Source: Burkholderia vietnamiensis LMG 10929 (GTDB taxonomy: Bacteria > Pseudomonadota > Gammaproteobacteria > Burkholderiales > Burkholderiaceae). From it: DNA of 64,000 bases. Both the position numbers and the translations under genes were made by a program. The notes below the pieces were generated by a model. It was not told the origin of the DNA, searched no databases, and saw only the letters and a program-made list of their open reading frames with translations. Shown here piece by piece: positions 22,950 through 32,092 of this stretch; the first letter of the stretch is position 1, and each line of letters opens with the position of its first letter. The DNA lies in the NCBI RefSeq assembly GCF_000959445.1, contig NZ_CP009631.1, positions 124,001 through 188,000 on the forward strand. The letters are read 5' to 3'.

Positions 22950-25073
22950 ATGTTTCGTTCCCTGACGACCCTGATCAAGAAGTGGCGCGCGTCGCGCAAT
23001 GCCAGCCACCAGCTCGATGCGCTGCTCGCGCACGCCGACGCGCACGCGTCGTACGCCGAACGCAGCGAATGGCTGATCGAGCTCGCGCACTGGCTGCGCC
23101 GCAACGGCGCGATGCAGCCCGGCCAGGACGCCCCGGCCGAGCGCGACGCCGACGCGCGCGCGTATCCGGCCCACGCGCGACTGCGCTACCTGTTCCACGT
23201 GCTCGACCGCAATCCCGCGTGGAAGTCGCACGCCGCGCGCATCCTGCGCGGGATCCTGCGCGAGTGCGACGGCATCTCGCTGCTGTGCGACGCCGGGATG
23301 CCCGTGCATTCCGGCTTCTTCGGCGCGCTGTTCGAGCGGATCGACTCGTCGCTGATCCCGCCCGCGCCGAACCGCCGCGAGCTGTCGGCGCTGTTCACGC
23401 TGATGTTCCCGACGCCGGAGGACGCGCAATGGATCGACGCGCTGCCCGACGACCTGCTCGGCCGCTTCGCCGAACTGTTCACGTTCGACGTCACCGACGC
23501 CGAGCGCCACGAGCCCGGCTCGTTCTCGCGCGACCTGCTGGCCGCGCTGCACAACCTGACCTGCCAGATCAGCTCGACCGGCCTGTCGCAGACGGTGCGC
23601 AGCCGCCTGTCCGACGACGATGCGCGCAAGCCGCTCGAAGGCCAGCCGTTCTACCGCCTCACGCGCGCGATGCTCGCGGTCGAGACCGCGCATGCGGCCG
23701 CCGAGGACGGCGGCGATCCGAGCAAGCTGCTGCACGAGGTGAACTATCTGCGCGTGCTGCTCGACGAATGCCGGACCGCGGTCGACGACGTGTTCGCGCA
23801 CCTGTACCGCAACGGCGTGTCGGTCGACATCGTGTTCCAGGTCGAGCGGATGCGCATGCGCATCCAGCGCGCGGAACTGCTGCTCAACGCATGGATGGCG
23901 CGGGACGACCTACGCGGAATGGCACGGCTCACCGCCGAGCTGGTCGACGCGAACCAGAACAGCCAGAGCGTCTCCCATCTGATGCGCAGCAACTTCTCGC
24001 TGTTCGCGCGCAAGCTCGTCGAGACCAACGCGGACACAGGCGAGCATTACATCTCGCGCGGCCGCGCCGAATACCTGAAGATGCTGCGGATGGCCGCGGG
24101 CGGCGGCCTCGTGACGGTCGCGACGGTGTGCGTGAAGTTCGCGATCACCGGCTCGCACCTGCAGTCGATGCTCGAAGGGCTGCTCGCGGGTGTCAACTAC
24201 GCGGCGAGCTTCATGCTGATGCACTTCCTGCATTTCACGCTCGCGACCAAGCAGCCGGCGATGACCGCGCCCACGCTCGCGCGCGAACTCGACGACACCG
24301 GCCACGACGAAGGCGTGAAGGCGTTCGTCGCGTCGGTGATCGCGCTGATCCGCACGCAGGCCGCGGCGATCTCCGGCAACGTGCTCGTCGTGTTCCCCGT
24401 CTGCCTGCTCGTGCAGCTGCTCGCGGGCAACCTGCTGCACGCCAACGTGATCTCGCCGGCCAAGGCGCACGCGACCCTGCATTCGTTCTCGCTGCTCGGC
24501 CCGACGCCGTTCTACGCGGCGCTGACCGGCGTGCTGCTGTGGGCGTCGAGCCTGCTCGCCGGCTGGGCCGACAACTGGTTCGTGCTGCACCGCGTCGGCG
24601 ACGCGCTCACGTACAACCGCCGCCTGCGGCTCACGCTCGGCGCGGCGGGCGCCGCGAAGCTCGCGCACTTCTGCCGCTCGAACGTCGCCGGCGTGGTCGC
24701 CAACGTCGGGCTCGGGCTGATGCTCGGCCTAGTCCCGGCGATCGTCACCGTGTTCCTGTTCCCGTTCGAGGTGCGCCACGTGACGCTGTCGGCCGGCGCG
24801 ATCGGCGTCGCGATTGGCGTGCTCGGCCAGGACGCGCTGCGCACGCCCGAACTCTGGTGGGCCTGCGCCGGCGTGCTGAGCATGGCGATCCTCAACGTGC
24901 TGGTGAGCTTCGTGCTCGCGTTCACGATGGCCGTGCGCTCGCGCAGCCTGCGCCGCACCAAGGTGCGCGCGCTGGTCGGCGCGATCGTGCGCACGGTGCT
25001 GGCGAAGCCGTCGGCGCTGTTCTGGCCGGCCGGCGCACCGGCCGCTCGCGCGGGCCAGCCGGGCTCGCACTGA
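22950..25073 (+). CDS. Large membrane protein of the 'site-specific recombinase' (COG4389-type) family
   Basis: A 707-residue protein I recognise as the family usually labelled 'site-specific recombinase' (Gcr-like). The N-terminal about 360 residues are soluble, helical and charged; the C-terminal about 340 residues carry several strong membrane helices (for example LLAGVNYAASFMLMHFLHF, VLVVFPVCLLVQLLAGNLL, VVANVGLGLMLGLVPAIVTVFLF). I see no Arg-His-Arg-Tyr or Ser recombinase signature. The topology argues against DNA recombination, so the name should be treated as historical. The ATG at 22950 (MFRSLTTLIKKW) was chosen as the first Met before conserved sequence. No recognisable partner genes flank it. 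Confidence 0.8.
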   Translation: MFRSLTTLIKKWRASRNASHQLDALLAHADAHASYAERSEWLIELAHWLRRNGAMQPGQDAPAERDADARAYPAHARLRYLFHVLDRNPAWKSHAARILRGILRECDGISLLCDAGMPVHSGFFGALFERIDSSLIPPAPNRRELSALFTLMFPTPEDAQWIDALPDDLLGRFAELFTFDVTDAERHEPGSFSRDLLAALHNLTCQISSTGLSQTVRSRLSDDDARKPLEGQPFYRLTRAMLAVETAHAAAEDGGDPSKLLHEVNYLRVLLDECRTAVDDVFAHLYRNGVSVDIVFQVERMRMRIQRAELLLNAWMARDDLRGMARLTAELVDANQNSQSVSHLMRSNFSLFARKLVETNADTGEHYISRGRAEYLKMLRMAAGGGLVTVATVCVKFAITGSHLQSMLEGLLAGVNYAASFMLMHFLHFTLATKQPAMTAPTLARELDDTGHDEGVKAFVASVIALIRTQAAAISGNVLVVFPVCLLVQLLAGNLLHANVISPAKAHATLHSFSLLGPTPFYAALTGVLLWASSLLAGWADNWFVLHRVGDALTYNRRLRLTLGAAGAAKLAHFCRSNVAGVVANVGLGLMLGLVPAIVTVFLFPFEVRHVTLSAGAIGVAIGVLGQDALRTPELWWACAGVLSMAILNVLVSFVLAFTMAVRSRSLRRTKVRALVGAIVRTVLAKPSALFWPAGAPAARAGQPGSH

Positions 25074-25262
25074 CGGTTCGACGGGCCGGCGGCGCACGCG
25101 CGGCGGGGCCGCCCGGCCCGCCGCGACGTCCGGTCGGCCGGCGCGCGCGCACCGGCCGCGCGCGGGCCGCACGCCGAAACGGACGCCAAAACGGACGCGG
25201 CGCCGGCTGAGGCCGCCCGCGCCGCGTACAATGGTGGACTTTTGCACGTCCTCACCCGCCTC

Positions 25263-26561
25263 ATGTCCTCGCCTACCCTGTACGAATTCTTCGCTCCCTG
25301 CCCGCGCGGCCTCGAAGCGGCGCTCGCCGCCGAGCTGGCCGAGATCGCCGGCCGCCACCTGAACGGCGCGCCGTTCACCGCGGGCGCGCAGGTGCCGGGC
25401 GGCGTGCACTTCCGCGGCGGCTGGGCCGCCGGGATGGCCGCGAACCTGCACTCGCGCATCGCGAGCCGGATCCTGCTGAAGATCGCGCACCGCGCGTACC
25501 GCAACGAGCAGGACGTCTACGCGCTCGCGCTCGAGCAGCCGTGGGAGCGCTGGTTCGCGTCGACGCAGACGCTGCGCGTCGACATCACCGCGATCAAGTC
25601 GCCGCTGAAGAGCCTCGAATTCGCGACGCTGCGCGTGAAGGACGCAATCTGCGACCGGATGCGCGAGAAGACCGGCTCACGCCCGAGCATCGACACCGGC
25701 GCGCCGGACATACGCGTGTTCGCCTTCCTCACGACCGGCGAATGCACGCTGTATCTCGACACGTCGGGCGAGCCGCTGTTCAAGCGCGGCTGGCGGCTCG
25801 ACAAGGGCGCGGCGCCGCTGCGCGAGAACCTCGCGGCCGGCATCCTGCGTCTGACCGGCTGGACGCCCGGCACGCCGCTGTACGACCCGATGTGCGGCAG
25901 CGGCACGTTCCTCGCGGAAGCCGCGCAGATCGCGCTGGGCGTCGCACCGGGCGTCGAGCGCCGCTTCGGCTTCGAAAAGCTCAAGCAGTACGACATCACC
26001 GCATGGCAGGGCCTGAAAGTCCCCGCGCTCGACGCGAAGCGCGCCGCGCGCAGCAAGCGCGATCCGCTCGGTGTGTACGGCAGCGACATCTCGGGCGACA
26101 TGCTCGACAAGGCGCGCGCGAACCTCGAGCGCGCCGGCGTGCCGTCGGTATGGCTGAAGCAGATCGACGCCCGCGCGATGACGCCGCCGTGCGACGGCCC
26201 CGGCATCATCCTCGCGAATCCGCCGTACGGCGAGCGGATCGAGGTGCGCGGCCGCAGCGCGCGCGGCGAGGTGCGCGAGACGGGCCGCAACCGCGGCAAC
26301 GACGACGCGTTCCGCCGCACGCACACCGACGCGCCCGACAGCGAGTTCTTCAACGCGCTCGGCGATGCGCTGAAGCAGCGCTTCACCGGCTGGCAAGCGT
26401 TCCTGCTGAGCTCCGACCGCTCGCTGCCGGGCCAGCTGCGCCTGCGCGAATCGGCGAAGACGCCGCTGTTCAACGGCGCGCTCGAATGCCGGCTGTTCCG
26501 CTTCGACCTGATCGCCGGCAGCGTCAAGGCGCGCCCGGCCGCTGCGGAAGGCGACGCGTGA
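25263..26561 (+). CDS. THUMP-domain class I SAM-dependent rRNA methyltransferase (RlmL N-half type)
   Basis: A 432-residue protein equivalent to the N-terminal half of E. coli RlmL (YcbY), which methylates N2 of G2445 in 23S rRNA. An N-terminal ferredoxin-like/THUMP region (to about residue 165) is followed by a Rossmann methyltransferase with the SAM-binding DPMCGSGTFLAEAA and the catalytic NPPYGER. The RlmK half found fused in E. coli is absent, as in many beta-proteobacteria. I chose the ATG at 25263 (MSSPTLYEFF); another lies seven codons upstream. A TACAAT -10-like box lies at 25227-25232. Confidence 0.9.
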   Translation: MSSPTLYEFFAPCPRGLEAALAAELAEIAGRHLNGAPFTAGAQVPGGVHFRGGWAAGMAANLHSRIASRILLKIAHRAYRNEQDVYALALEQPWERWFASTQTLRVDITAIKSPLKSLEFATLRVKDAICDRMREKTGSRPSIDTGAPDIRVFAFLTTGECTLYLDTSGEPLFKRGWRLDKGAAPLRENLAAGILRLTGWTPGTPLYDPMCGSGTFLAEAAQIALGVAPGVERRFGFEKLKQYDITAWQGLKVPALDAKRAARSKRDPLGVYGSDISGDMLDKARANLERAGVPSVWLKQIDARAMTPPCDGPGIILANPPYGERIEVRGRSARGEVRETGRNRGNDDAFRRTHTDAPDSEFFNALGDALKQRFTGWQAFLLSSDRSLPGQLRLRESAKTPLFNGALECRLFRFDLIAGSVKARPAAAEGDA

Positions 26562-26615
26562 CGCGCCGCTCCCGCGCACCGGCCGCTGCGGCCGGCTGCT
26601 GACAGCCAGTCCCCG

Positions 26616-26640
26616 ACGCCCGGCATTCGCCGGGCGTTGT
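26616..26640 (+). terminator. Probable intrinsic terminator after the THUMP methyltransferase
   Basis: ACGCCCGGC and GCCGGGCGT form a perfect 9-bp stem with a 4-nt loop, followed by TGTTACTT, a weak T-rich tail. Confidence 0.6.
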
Positions 26641-26787
26641 TACTTGCGGCGCCGATGCGTGCGCCGCTTCGTCTGCCGTACCTTCCACCCCACCGTCCGC
26701 TTCGGCGCTGCGCTGCGCGCCGGCTGCCGCCGCGCGACGCGCGAAGCGCGAACGGGCAGGCGCTTTCCACACCGGCGCGCGGTGCGT

Positions 26788-26827
26788 TGTCAGTACCGCC
26801 ATCACTACTGACAGCACGCTGTCAGGA
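26788..26827 (+). promoter_or_regulatory. Operator-like triple TGTCAGTA repeat upstream of the VOC gene
   Basis: TGTCAGTA at 26788-26795 and its exact reverse complement TACTGACA at 26806-26813 are separated by 10 bases; a third related copy, TGTCAGGA, follows at 26820-26827. CTGACAG and CTGTCAG also form a 7-4-7 palindrome across the last two copies. The array lies about 80 bases before the VOC gene start. An obvious candidate ligand is the WYL regulator encoded just downstream; that link is inferred from position only. Confidence 0.55.
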
Positions 26828-26903
26828 GCCCGCGTTCACACTGCAATCCCGGCGCAATGCAAGGCTGGTTTCCATCAAGAATCCGAACAACAAGGAGCTC
26901 GTC

Positions 26904-27320
26904 ATGACGTCCGCGACTGCAAACGCAAACGCACCCGCAACCCTCGACCGTGCCATCGCATGGTTCGACATCCCGTCGCTCGATTTCGACCGGGCGATCC
27001 GCTTCTACGAAACCGTGCTGCAGACGACGCTGCATCGCGACGTGATCGGCGGCGTGCCGATGGCCGTGTTCGATCACGAGGCGTCGAACACGGGCGGCAG
27101 CATCGTGTTCGATCCGCAGCAGATGAAGCCGAGCGCGAACGGCGTGCTCGTGTACCTGAACGCCGGCGAATCGGTCGTCGCAGCGCTCGAGCGTGCGAAG
27201 CGCGCGGGCGGCGTCGTGCAGGGCTCGGTGGTCGAGCTGCCGAACAACTACGGCTACATCGGCTACCTGATCGATACCGAGGGCAACCGCGTCGGCCTGC
27301 ACGCGCCGAAATGCCACTGA
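26904..27320 (+). CDS. VOC-family (glyoxalase-like) protein
   Basis: A 138-residue member of the vicinal oxygen chelate superfamily with two beta-alpha-beta-beta-beta modules: the first opens AIAWFDIPSLDFDRAIRFYETVL, the second ends with YIGYLIDTEGNRVGLHAPK. Members include glyoxalases, dioxygenases and antibiotic-binding proteins; the substrate cannot be deduced. The ATG at 26904 has AAGGAG seven bases upstream. It is followed 73 bases later by a WYL-domain regulator on the same strand and preceded by an operator-like repeat array, so the pair probably forms a small regulated unit. Confidence 0.88.
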   Translation: MTSATANANAPATLDRAIAWFDIPSLDFDRAIRFYETVLQTTLHRDVIGGVPMAVFDHEASNTGGSIVFDPQQMKPSANGVLVYLNAGESVVAALERAKRAGGVVQGSVVELPNNYGYIGYLIDTEGNRVGLHAPKCH

Positions 27321-27393
27321 GCGCAGCCGCGAGCGGGCCGGCGCGGCGCTATCATCGCGGCAATCCCCTCACCGCAGGAGTCGAGGTGCCGCG

Positions 27394-28080
27394 ATGACGC
27401 GCCGTGCCGACCGCCTTTTCCAGATCGCCGAGCTGCTGCGCGGGCGCCGCCTGACGACCGCGCAGCAGCTCGCCGACTGGTTGTCGGTGTCGCCGCGCAC
27501 GGTTTATCGCGACGTGCGCGACCTGCAGCTGTCGGGCGTGCCGATCGAAGGCGAAGCGGGCATCGGCTACCGGCTGAACCGCAACGCGAGCCTGCCGCCG
27601 CTCACGTTCACCGCCGAGGAACTGGCGGCGCTCGCGGTCGGCGCGCGGATGCTCGAAACCTGGGGCGGCGCCCGCTTCGCCGGCGGCGCGCGCTCGGCGC
27701 TCGCGAAGATCGCGTCGGCGATGCCCGCCGACAAGCGCACGGCGCTCGATCGCCTGCCGGTGTTCGCGCCGTCGTTTCACATCGACGAGACGTTCTGCGC
27801 GAAGGTCGATGCGATCCATCAGGCCGTCGATACGCGCCACATCGTCAGCTTCGACTACCGCGACCGCCTCGGCGCGCACACGAAGCGCCGCGTGTGGCCG
27901 CTCGGGCTCGTGTACTGGGGCGGACGCTGGACGATCGGCGCGTGGTGCGAGCTGCGCGACGATTTCCGCACGTTCGACATCGCGCGGATGGGCGACATCA
28001 CGCTGCACGAGCAGTTTCCCGACATGGAAGGCCGGCGCATCGCCGACTACATGCGAATCGCGCAGGCGCCGAGATGCTGA
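27394..28080 (+). CDS. YafY-type HTH/WYL-domain transcriptional regulator
   Basis: A 228-residue regulator. Residues 1-60 are a DeoR-like winged helix-turn-helix (TTAQQLADWLSVSPRTVYRDVRDLQ), and the C-terminal half is a WYL ligand-sensing domain (about residues 140-220; the region reads VSFDYRDRLGAHTKRRVWPLGLVYWGGRWTI across several strands). AGGAG lies ahead of the ATG. Genes of this family frequently control an adjacent VOC-type gene, which is the case here. Confidence 0.9.
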   Translation: MTRRADRLFQIAELLRGRRLTTAQQLADWLSVSPRTVYRDVRDLQLSGVPIEGEAGIGYRLNRNASLPPLTFTAEELAALAVGARMLETWGGARFAGGARSALAKIASAMPADKRTALDRLPVFAPSFHIDETFCAKVDAIHQAVDTRHIVSFDYRDRLGAHTKRRVWPLGLVYWGGRWTIGAWCELRDDFRTFDIARMGDITLHEQFPDMEGRRIADYMRIAQAPRC

Positions 28081-28257
28081 CGCGCGCGCCGCGCGCAACC
28101 ACCATCGCGATCGCGACCCGCCATGTTCACTGCGCCGCCGGCCGCGTCGGCCGGGACGGGCGCCGCGTTCGCACATCGCGCCCACCACCCGGCCCGGCCC
28201 GGCCCGCGCGCGCGCCATGCGCCGTGCGCCGTCGGAGCCGCGCTTCGCATCCCGCCG

Positions 28258-29181
28258 TCAGCCGTTGAACACCACCGGCCGCTTCGGGCGCTCGTCGACG
28301 TGCAGCGAAAACACGTCGGCGCGCGCGTAGTGCCCGACCACGTCGAAGTCGTAACGCGCGCGGACCAGCTCGTCGGTATCGATGCGCGCCGTCACGAGGC
28401 CGGGCTCGCCGATCAGCGGCTCGGTCAGCAGATCGCCGAGCGGCCCGACGATCACGCTGCCGCCGCGGATCAGCGGCCGCTCCGGGTCCCAGCCCGGCAC
28501 GTCGATGCCCAGCGCGCGCGGCGACGGCTGCACCTGGCACGCGCTCACGACGAAGCAGCGGCCTTCGTGCGCGATGTGGCGCATCGAGCTTTGCCACAGA
28601 TCGCGCTCGTCGACGGTCGGCGCGCACCAGATCTGCACGCCTTTCGCATACATCGCGCAGCGCAGCAGCGGCATGTGGTTCTCCCAGCAGATCGCGGCGC
28701 CCGCGCGGCCCGCGGCCGTGTCGACCACCGGCAGCGTCGAGCCGTCGCCCTGCCCCCAGATCAGCCGCTCGGTGCCGGTCGGCATCAGCTTGCGGTGCTT
28801 CGCGACGAGCCCGTCGCGCGGATCGAAGAACAGCGCGGTGCAATACAGCGTGCTGCCGCCGCGCTCGATCACGCCGATCACGAGGCTCGCGCCCGTGCGC
28901 TGCGACAGCGCGGCCAGTTCGTCGGTTTCCGGTCCCGGCACGTCGATCGCCTGCGCCGCATAGCGCGCGTACGCCTCGCGGCCCTCGGGCAGCCGGTAGC
29001 CGAGCCGCGTGCCGAACGTCTCGCCTTTCGGATAGCCGCCGAGCACCGCCTCGGGCAACACCACGAGCGATGCGCCGCTGTCGCGGATCGCGGTTTCGTA
29101 AGCGAGGATCGCGTCGAGCGTGGCGCGCGTGCCGGCCGGCGATGCGCCGATCTGCAGCGCGGCGATGACTGAGGTGGACAT
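28258..29181 (-). CDS. Nitrilase-superfamily carbon-nitrogen hydrolase
   Basis: A 307-residue hydrolase. The catalytic triad of the nitrilase fold is visible: E44 in [15 protein letters not shown]131 in KHRKLMPT and C165 in [14 protein letters not shown]. The CWENHMPL form around the cysteine is that of true nitrilases (nitrile to carboxylic acid and ammonia), so aliphatic or aryl nitrile hydrolysis is the best guess. The ATG at 29181 has GGAG eight bases upstream; the frame is open much further upstream but only as a shadow of the LysR gene. It is divergent from a LysR regulator with a 33-bp palindrome between them. Confidence 0.92.
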   Translation of the reverse strand: MSTSVIAALQIGASPAGTRATLDAILAYETAIRDSGASLVVLPEAVLGGYPKGETFGTRLGYRLPEGREAYARYAAQAIDVPGPETDELAALSQRTGASLVIGVIERGGSTLYCTALFFDPRDGLVAKHRKLMPTGTERLIWGQGDGSTLPVVDTAAGRAGAAICWENHMPLLRCAMYAKGVQIWCAPTVDERDLWQSSMRHIAHEGRCFVVSACQVQPSPRALGIDVPGWDPERPLIRGGSVIVGPLGDLLTEPLIGEPGLVTARIDTDELVRARYDFDVVGHYARADVFSLHVDERPKRPVVFNG

Positions 29182-29250
29182 GAAGGCGTCTCCGGTGAAG
29201 GTGTCGAACGGGATGGAACGGGATCGAATGGGAGACGCCATCTTTGCCGA

Positions 29251-29283
29251 TATCATGTCATCGATCAAATCGATAGCACGATA
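29251..29283 (+). promoter_or_regulatory. Palindromic operator between nitrilase and LysR genes
   Basis: A 33-bp dyad centred on CAA at 29266-29268: ATCGAT on each side, then flanks that match in 7 of 9 positions and end TATC on the left and GATA on the right. It lies directly before the LysR start and covers the divergent promoter, the usual place for autoregulation and target control by LysR proteins. Confidence 0.6.
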
Positions 29284-29289
29284 ACTGAC

Positions 29290-30210
29290 ATGAATGCAGA
29301 TGATATCGCCGGGCTCGACCTGAACCTGCTGAAGGTCTTCGAGGCGCTGTACGAGGAAGGCGGCGCGAGCCGCGCGGCGTTGCGGCTCGGCCTCACGCAA
29401 TCGGCGGCCAGCGCCGCGCTGGCGCGGCTGCGCGTGATCTACGCCGATCCGCTGTTCGTGCGCACCGGCCGCGGGCTCGCGCCGACGCCGCGCGCGGACG
29501 AATTGAAGCCGATCCTGTCGGACGCGCTCGACCGCTGCCGCGCGAGCCTCGCGATCGCCGCCGACGCGGGCGAGCGGATCGGCCGAACGATTTCGGTCGG
29601 GCTGTCGGACGACTTCGAGATCGCGCTCGGCCGCGCGCTGATCGACGCGGTCGCGCGCGACGCCGCGGGCATCCGCCTGATCTTCCGGCAGACGCACAGC
29701 GGGATCGCCGGCGACGCGCTGCTGCGGCACGGCGTCGATCTCGCGATCGCGTCGGGCGGGTTTTCCGCGCACGGGCTCAGCCGGCGCGCGGTCGCGACCG
29801 GCGGCTACGCATGCGTGATCGACCCGGCGGGCAGCGCTCGCGCGCCGCGCGCGCTGTCGCTCGCGGAGTTTCTGCGGCGCGATCACGTGCTCGTGTCGTC
29901 GGGCGGCGTGATCGGCATCGTCGACGAGGCGCTGGCGGCGCTCGGCCACAAGCGGCGCGTCGCCGCGTCCACGACGCACTTCGCCGCGCTGCCGTACCTG
30001 CTCGCGGGCTCCGACGCGGTCGCCACGATTCCGGCGCACGCGGCCCGCGCGATCGAACGCGCGACGTCGCTGCGCGCGCTCGCGTGCCCGGTCGAGCTGC
30101 CGCACTATCCGGTCGAGATCGGCTGGCGCACGAGCGCGCAGCGCGACCCGGCGATCGTGCGGGTGCGCGACGCGATCGCAGCGTGCGTCGCGACGATCGT
30201 CGCGGCGTGA
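29290..30210 (+). CDS. LysR-family transcriptional regulator
   Basis: A 306-residue LysR-type protein. The N-terminal helix-turn-helix is in [25 protein letters not shown] (residues about 22-46), followed by [16 protein letters not shown] and a two-lobed effector domain of the NodD/NahR-like subgroup. It is transcribed divergently from the nitrilase gene, 108 bases apart, with the palindrome in between, so it probably controls that gene in response to a nitrile or its product. This link is positional. Confidence 0.92.
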   Translation: MNADDIAGLDLNLLKVFEALYEEGGASRAALRLGLTQSAASAALARLRVIYADPLFVRTGRGLAPTPRADELKPILSDALDRCRASLAIAADAGERIGRTISVGLSDDFEIALGRALIDAVARDAAGIRLIFRQTHSGIAGDALLRHGVDLAIASGGFSAHGLSRRAVATGGYACVIDPAGSARAPRALSLAEFLRRDHVLVSSGGVIGIVDEALAALGHKRRVAASTTHFAALPYLLAGSDAVATIPAHAARAIERATSLRALACPVELPHYPVEIGWRTSAQRDPAIVRVRDAIAACVATIVAA

Positions 30211-30316
30211 CGGCCGGGGTGACCTGGCGACTTGGCGACGTTTCGGGTCCAAAAGGGTCGGATAGATCACCCGACCGCCCGGCACCCGCCGGTCGCAACC
30301 GGTAAAATGTCGAACC

Positions 30317-30826
30317 ATGAAACCCGAAATCTGGACCCCGCATGTGACCGTCGCGGCGCTCGTCGAGCGAGACGGCCGCTTCCTCGTGATCGAGGAAGAA
30401 ACCTCGACGGGCCTGCGCATCAACCAGCCGGCCGGCCATCTGGAGGCCGGCGAAACGCTCGCCGACGCCGTGATCCGCGAGACGCTCGAAGAAACCGCGC
30501 ATCCGTTCGTCCCCACGGCGCTCGTCGGCGTCTACCTCGCGCACTACGAGCGCCCCGGCAGCGCGGGCGCGACCTATCTGCGCTTCACGTTCTGCGGCAC
30601 CGCGGGCGAACCGCTGCCCGGTCACGCGCTCGACGACGGCATCGTCCGCACGCTGTGGCTGAGCGCCGACGAACTGCGCGCGTGCAGCGAGCGTCACCGC
30701 TCGCCGGCGGTGATGCGCTGCGTCGACGACTATCTCGCCGGGCGGCGCATCCCGCTCGATTTCGTGCATACGCATTCGGTCGCGCCGCGGCCGCAAGCAT
30801 TCGACCGTCAGGCGGTGAACAAATGA
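30317..30826 (+). CDS. NUDIX hydrolase (NudJ-like)
   Basis: A 169-residue pyrophosphatase. The Nudix box [21 protein letters not shown] fits Gx5Ex7REUxEE; the usual glycine after the box is replaced (ETAH). NudJ-type enzymes hydrolyse HMP-pyrophosphate and nucleoside phosphates, and nudJ is adjacent to mnmA in many proteobacteria, as here: the stop codon overlaps the mnmA ATG (ATGA). The ATG at 30317 lies only 8 bases after a TAAAAT box at 30303-30308, and no ribosome binding site precedes it, so the mRNA may start at or next to the start codon. Confidence 0.9.
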   Translation: MKPEIWTPHVTVAALVERDGRFLVIEEETSTGLRINQPAGHLEAGETLADAVIRETLEETAHPFVPTALVGVYLAHYERPGSAGATYLRFTFCGTAGEPLPGHALDDGIVRTLWLSADELRACSERHRSPAVMRCVDDYLAGRRIPLDFVHTHSVAPRPQAFDRQAVNK

Positions 30827-31977
30827 GCAAGCGCCGTGTAGTGGTGGGCATGTCGGGCGGCGTCGATTCGTCGGTGACCGCGTGGCTGCTGAAGGAACAG
30901 GGATACGACGTGGTCGGCCTGTTCATGAAGAACTGGGAAGACGACGACGACGGCGAATACTGCTCGACGCGCCAGGACTGGATCGACGTCGTGTCGGTGG
31001 CCGATCTGATCGGCATCGACGTCGAAGCCGTGAACTTCGCGGCCGAATACAAGGACCGCGTGTTCGCCGAATTCCTGCGCGAGTACTCGGCCGGCCGCAC
31101 GCCGAACCCGGACGTGCTGTGCAACGCCGAGATCAAGTTCAAGGCGTTCCTCGATCACGCGATGTCGCTCGACGCCGAGATGATCGCGACCGGCCACTAC
31201 GCGCGCGTGCGCGAGCGCGACGGCCGCTTCGAGCTGCTGAAGGCGTTCGATCACACGAAGGATCAGTCGTACTTCCTGCACCGGCTGAACCAGGCGCAAC
31301 TGTCGAAGACGATGTTCCCGCTCGGCGAGATGCCGAAGACGAAGGTGCGCGAGATCGCCGCGCAGATCGGCCTGCCGAACGCGAAGAAGAAGGATTCGAC
31401 CGGCATCTGCTTCATCGGCGAACGGCCGTTCCGCGACTTCCTGAACCGTTATCTGCCGACCAAGCCCGGCCCGATGAAGACGCCCGACGGCAAGCGCGTC
31501 GGCGAGCACATCGGCCTCGCGTTCTACACGTTCGGCCAGCGCAAGGGCATCGGGCTCGGCGGCAGCAAGGACGGCAGCGGCGAGCCGTGGTTCGTCGCCG
31601 CGAAGGACATCCCGTCGAACACGCTGTACGTCGTGCAGGGCCACGACCATCCGTGGCTGCTGTCGCACGAGCTCGTCGCGGGCAACGTCAGCTGGGTCGC
31701 CGGCGAGCCGCCGGCCGACGGCTTCGCGTGCGGCGCGAAGACCCGCTACCGGCAGGCCGACGCGGCATGCCGGTTCGGCGCGGCCGCAGCCGGGCCGGCC
31801 GGCGAGGCGCGCTTCACGCTCGCGTTCGACGACGCGCAATGGGCCGTCACGCCCGGCCAGTCGGCCGTGCTGTACGACGGCGAGATCTGCCTGGGCGGCG
31901 GCATCATCGAGCACGCGGCCAGCGGCCGCGATGCTGCTGCTGCGGCCCCCGCAGCGGCACTCGTCGAAGCACGCTGA
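30823..31977 (+). CDS. mnmA: tRNA-specific 2-thiouridylase MnmA
   Basis: A 384-residue enzyme that makes 2-thiouridine at the wobble position of tRNAs for Lys, Glu and Gln. The PP-loop ATP site is [10 protein letters not shown] (residues 9-18); the two catalytic cysteines are in [12 protein letters not shown] and [13 protein letters not shown]. The protein is full length apart from an Ala-rich C-terminal tail ([20 protein letters not shown]). The ATG at 30823 gives the canonical [13 protein letters not shown] start and overlaps the NUDIX stop codon, so the genes are coupled. Confidence 0.96.
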   Translation: MSKRRVVVGMSGGVDSSVTAWLLKEQGYDVVGLFMKNWEDDDDGEYCSTRQDWIDVVSVADLIGIDVEAVNFAAEYKDRVFAEFLREYSAGRTPNPDVLCNAEIKFKAFLDHAMSLDAEMIATGHYARVRERDGRFELLKAFDHTKDQSYFLHRLNQAQLSKTMFPLGEMPKTKVREIAAQIGLPNAKKKDSTGICFIGERPFRDFLNRYLPTKPGPMKTPDGKRVGEHIGLAFYTFGQRKGIGLGGSKDGSGEPWFVAAKDIPSNTLYVVQGHDHPWLLSHELVAGNVSWVAGEPPADGFACGAKTRYRQADAACRFGAAAAGPAGEARFTLAFDDAQWAVTPGQSAVLYDGEICLGGGIIEHAASGRDAAAAAPAAALVEAR

Positions 31978-32092
31978 CACCCATTCGGTTTAGACTTGCG
32001 GCACGCCGCGCCCGGCGCAACACGATTGCACCGAGGCCGGCGCGCCGCCGTCGCAGCGTACGCATGGCGGCCTACTTTCACGGAGTTCCCCC

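Noticed and set aside
22950-25073. Evidence for a mobile element from the 'recombinase' label
   Set aside because: No integrase motif, attachment repeats, tRNA target or composition change around the gene.
29182-30516. N-terminal extension of the nitrilase frame into the LysR gene
   Set aside because: No conserved sequence; the ATG at 29181 with GGAG gives the expected nitrilase N terminus.
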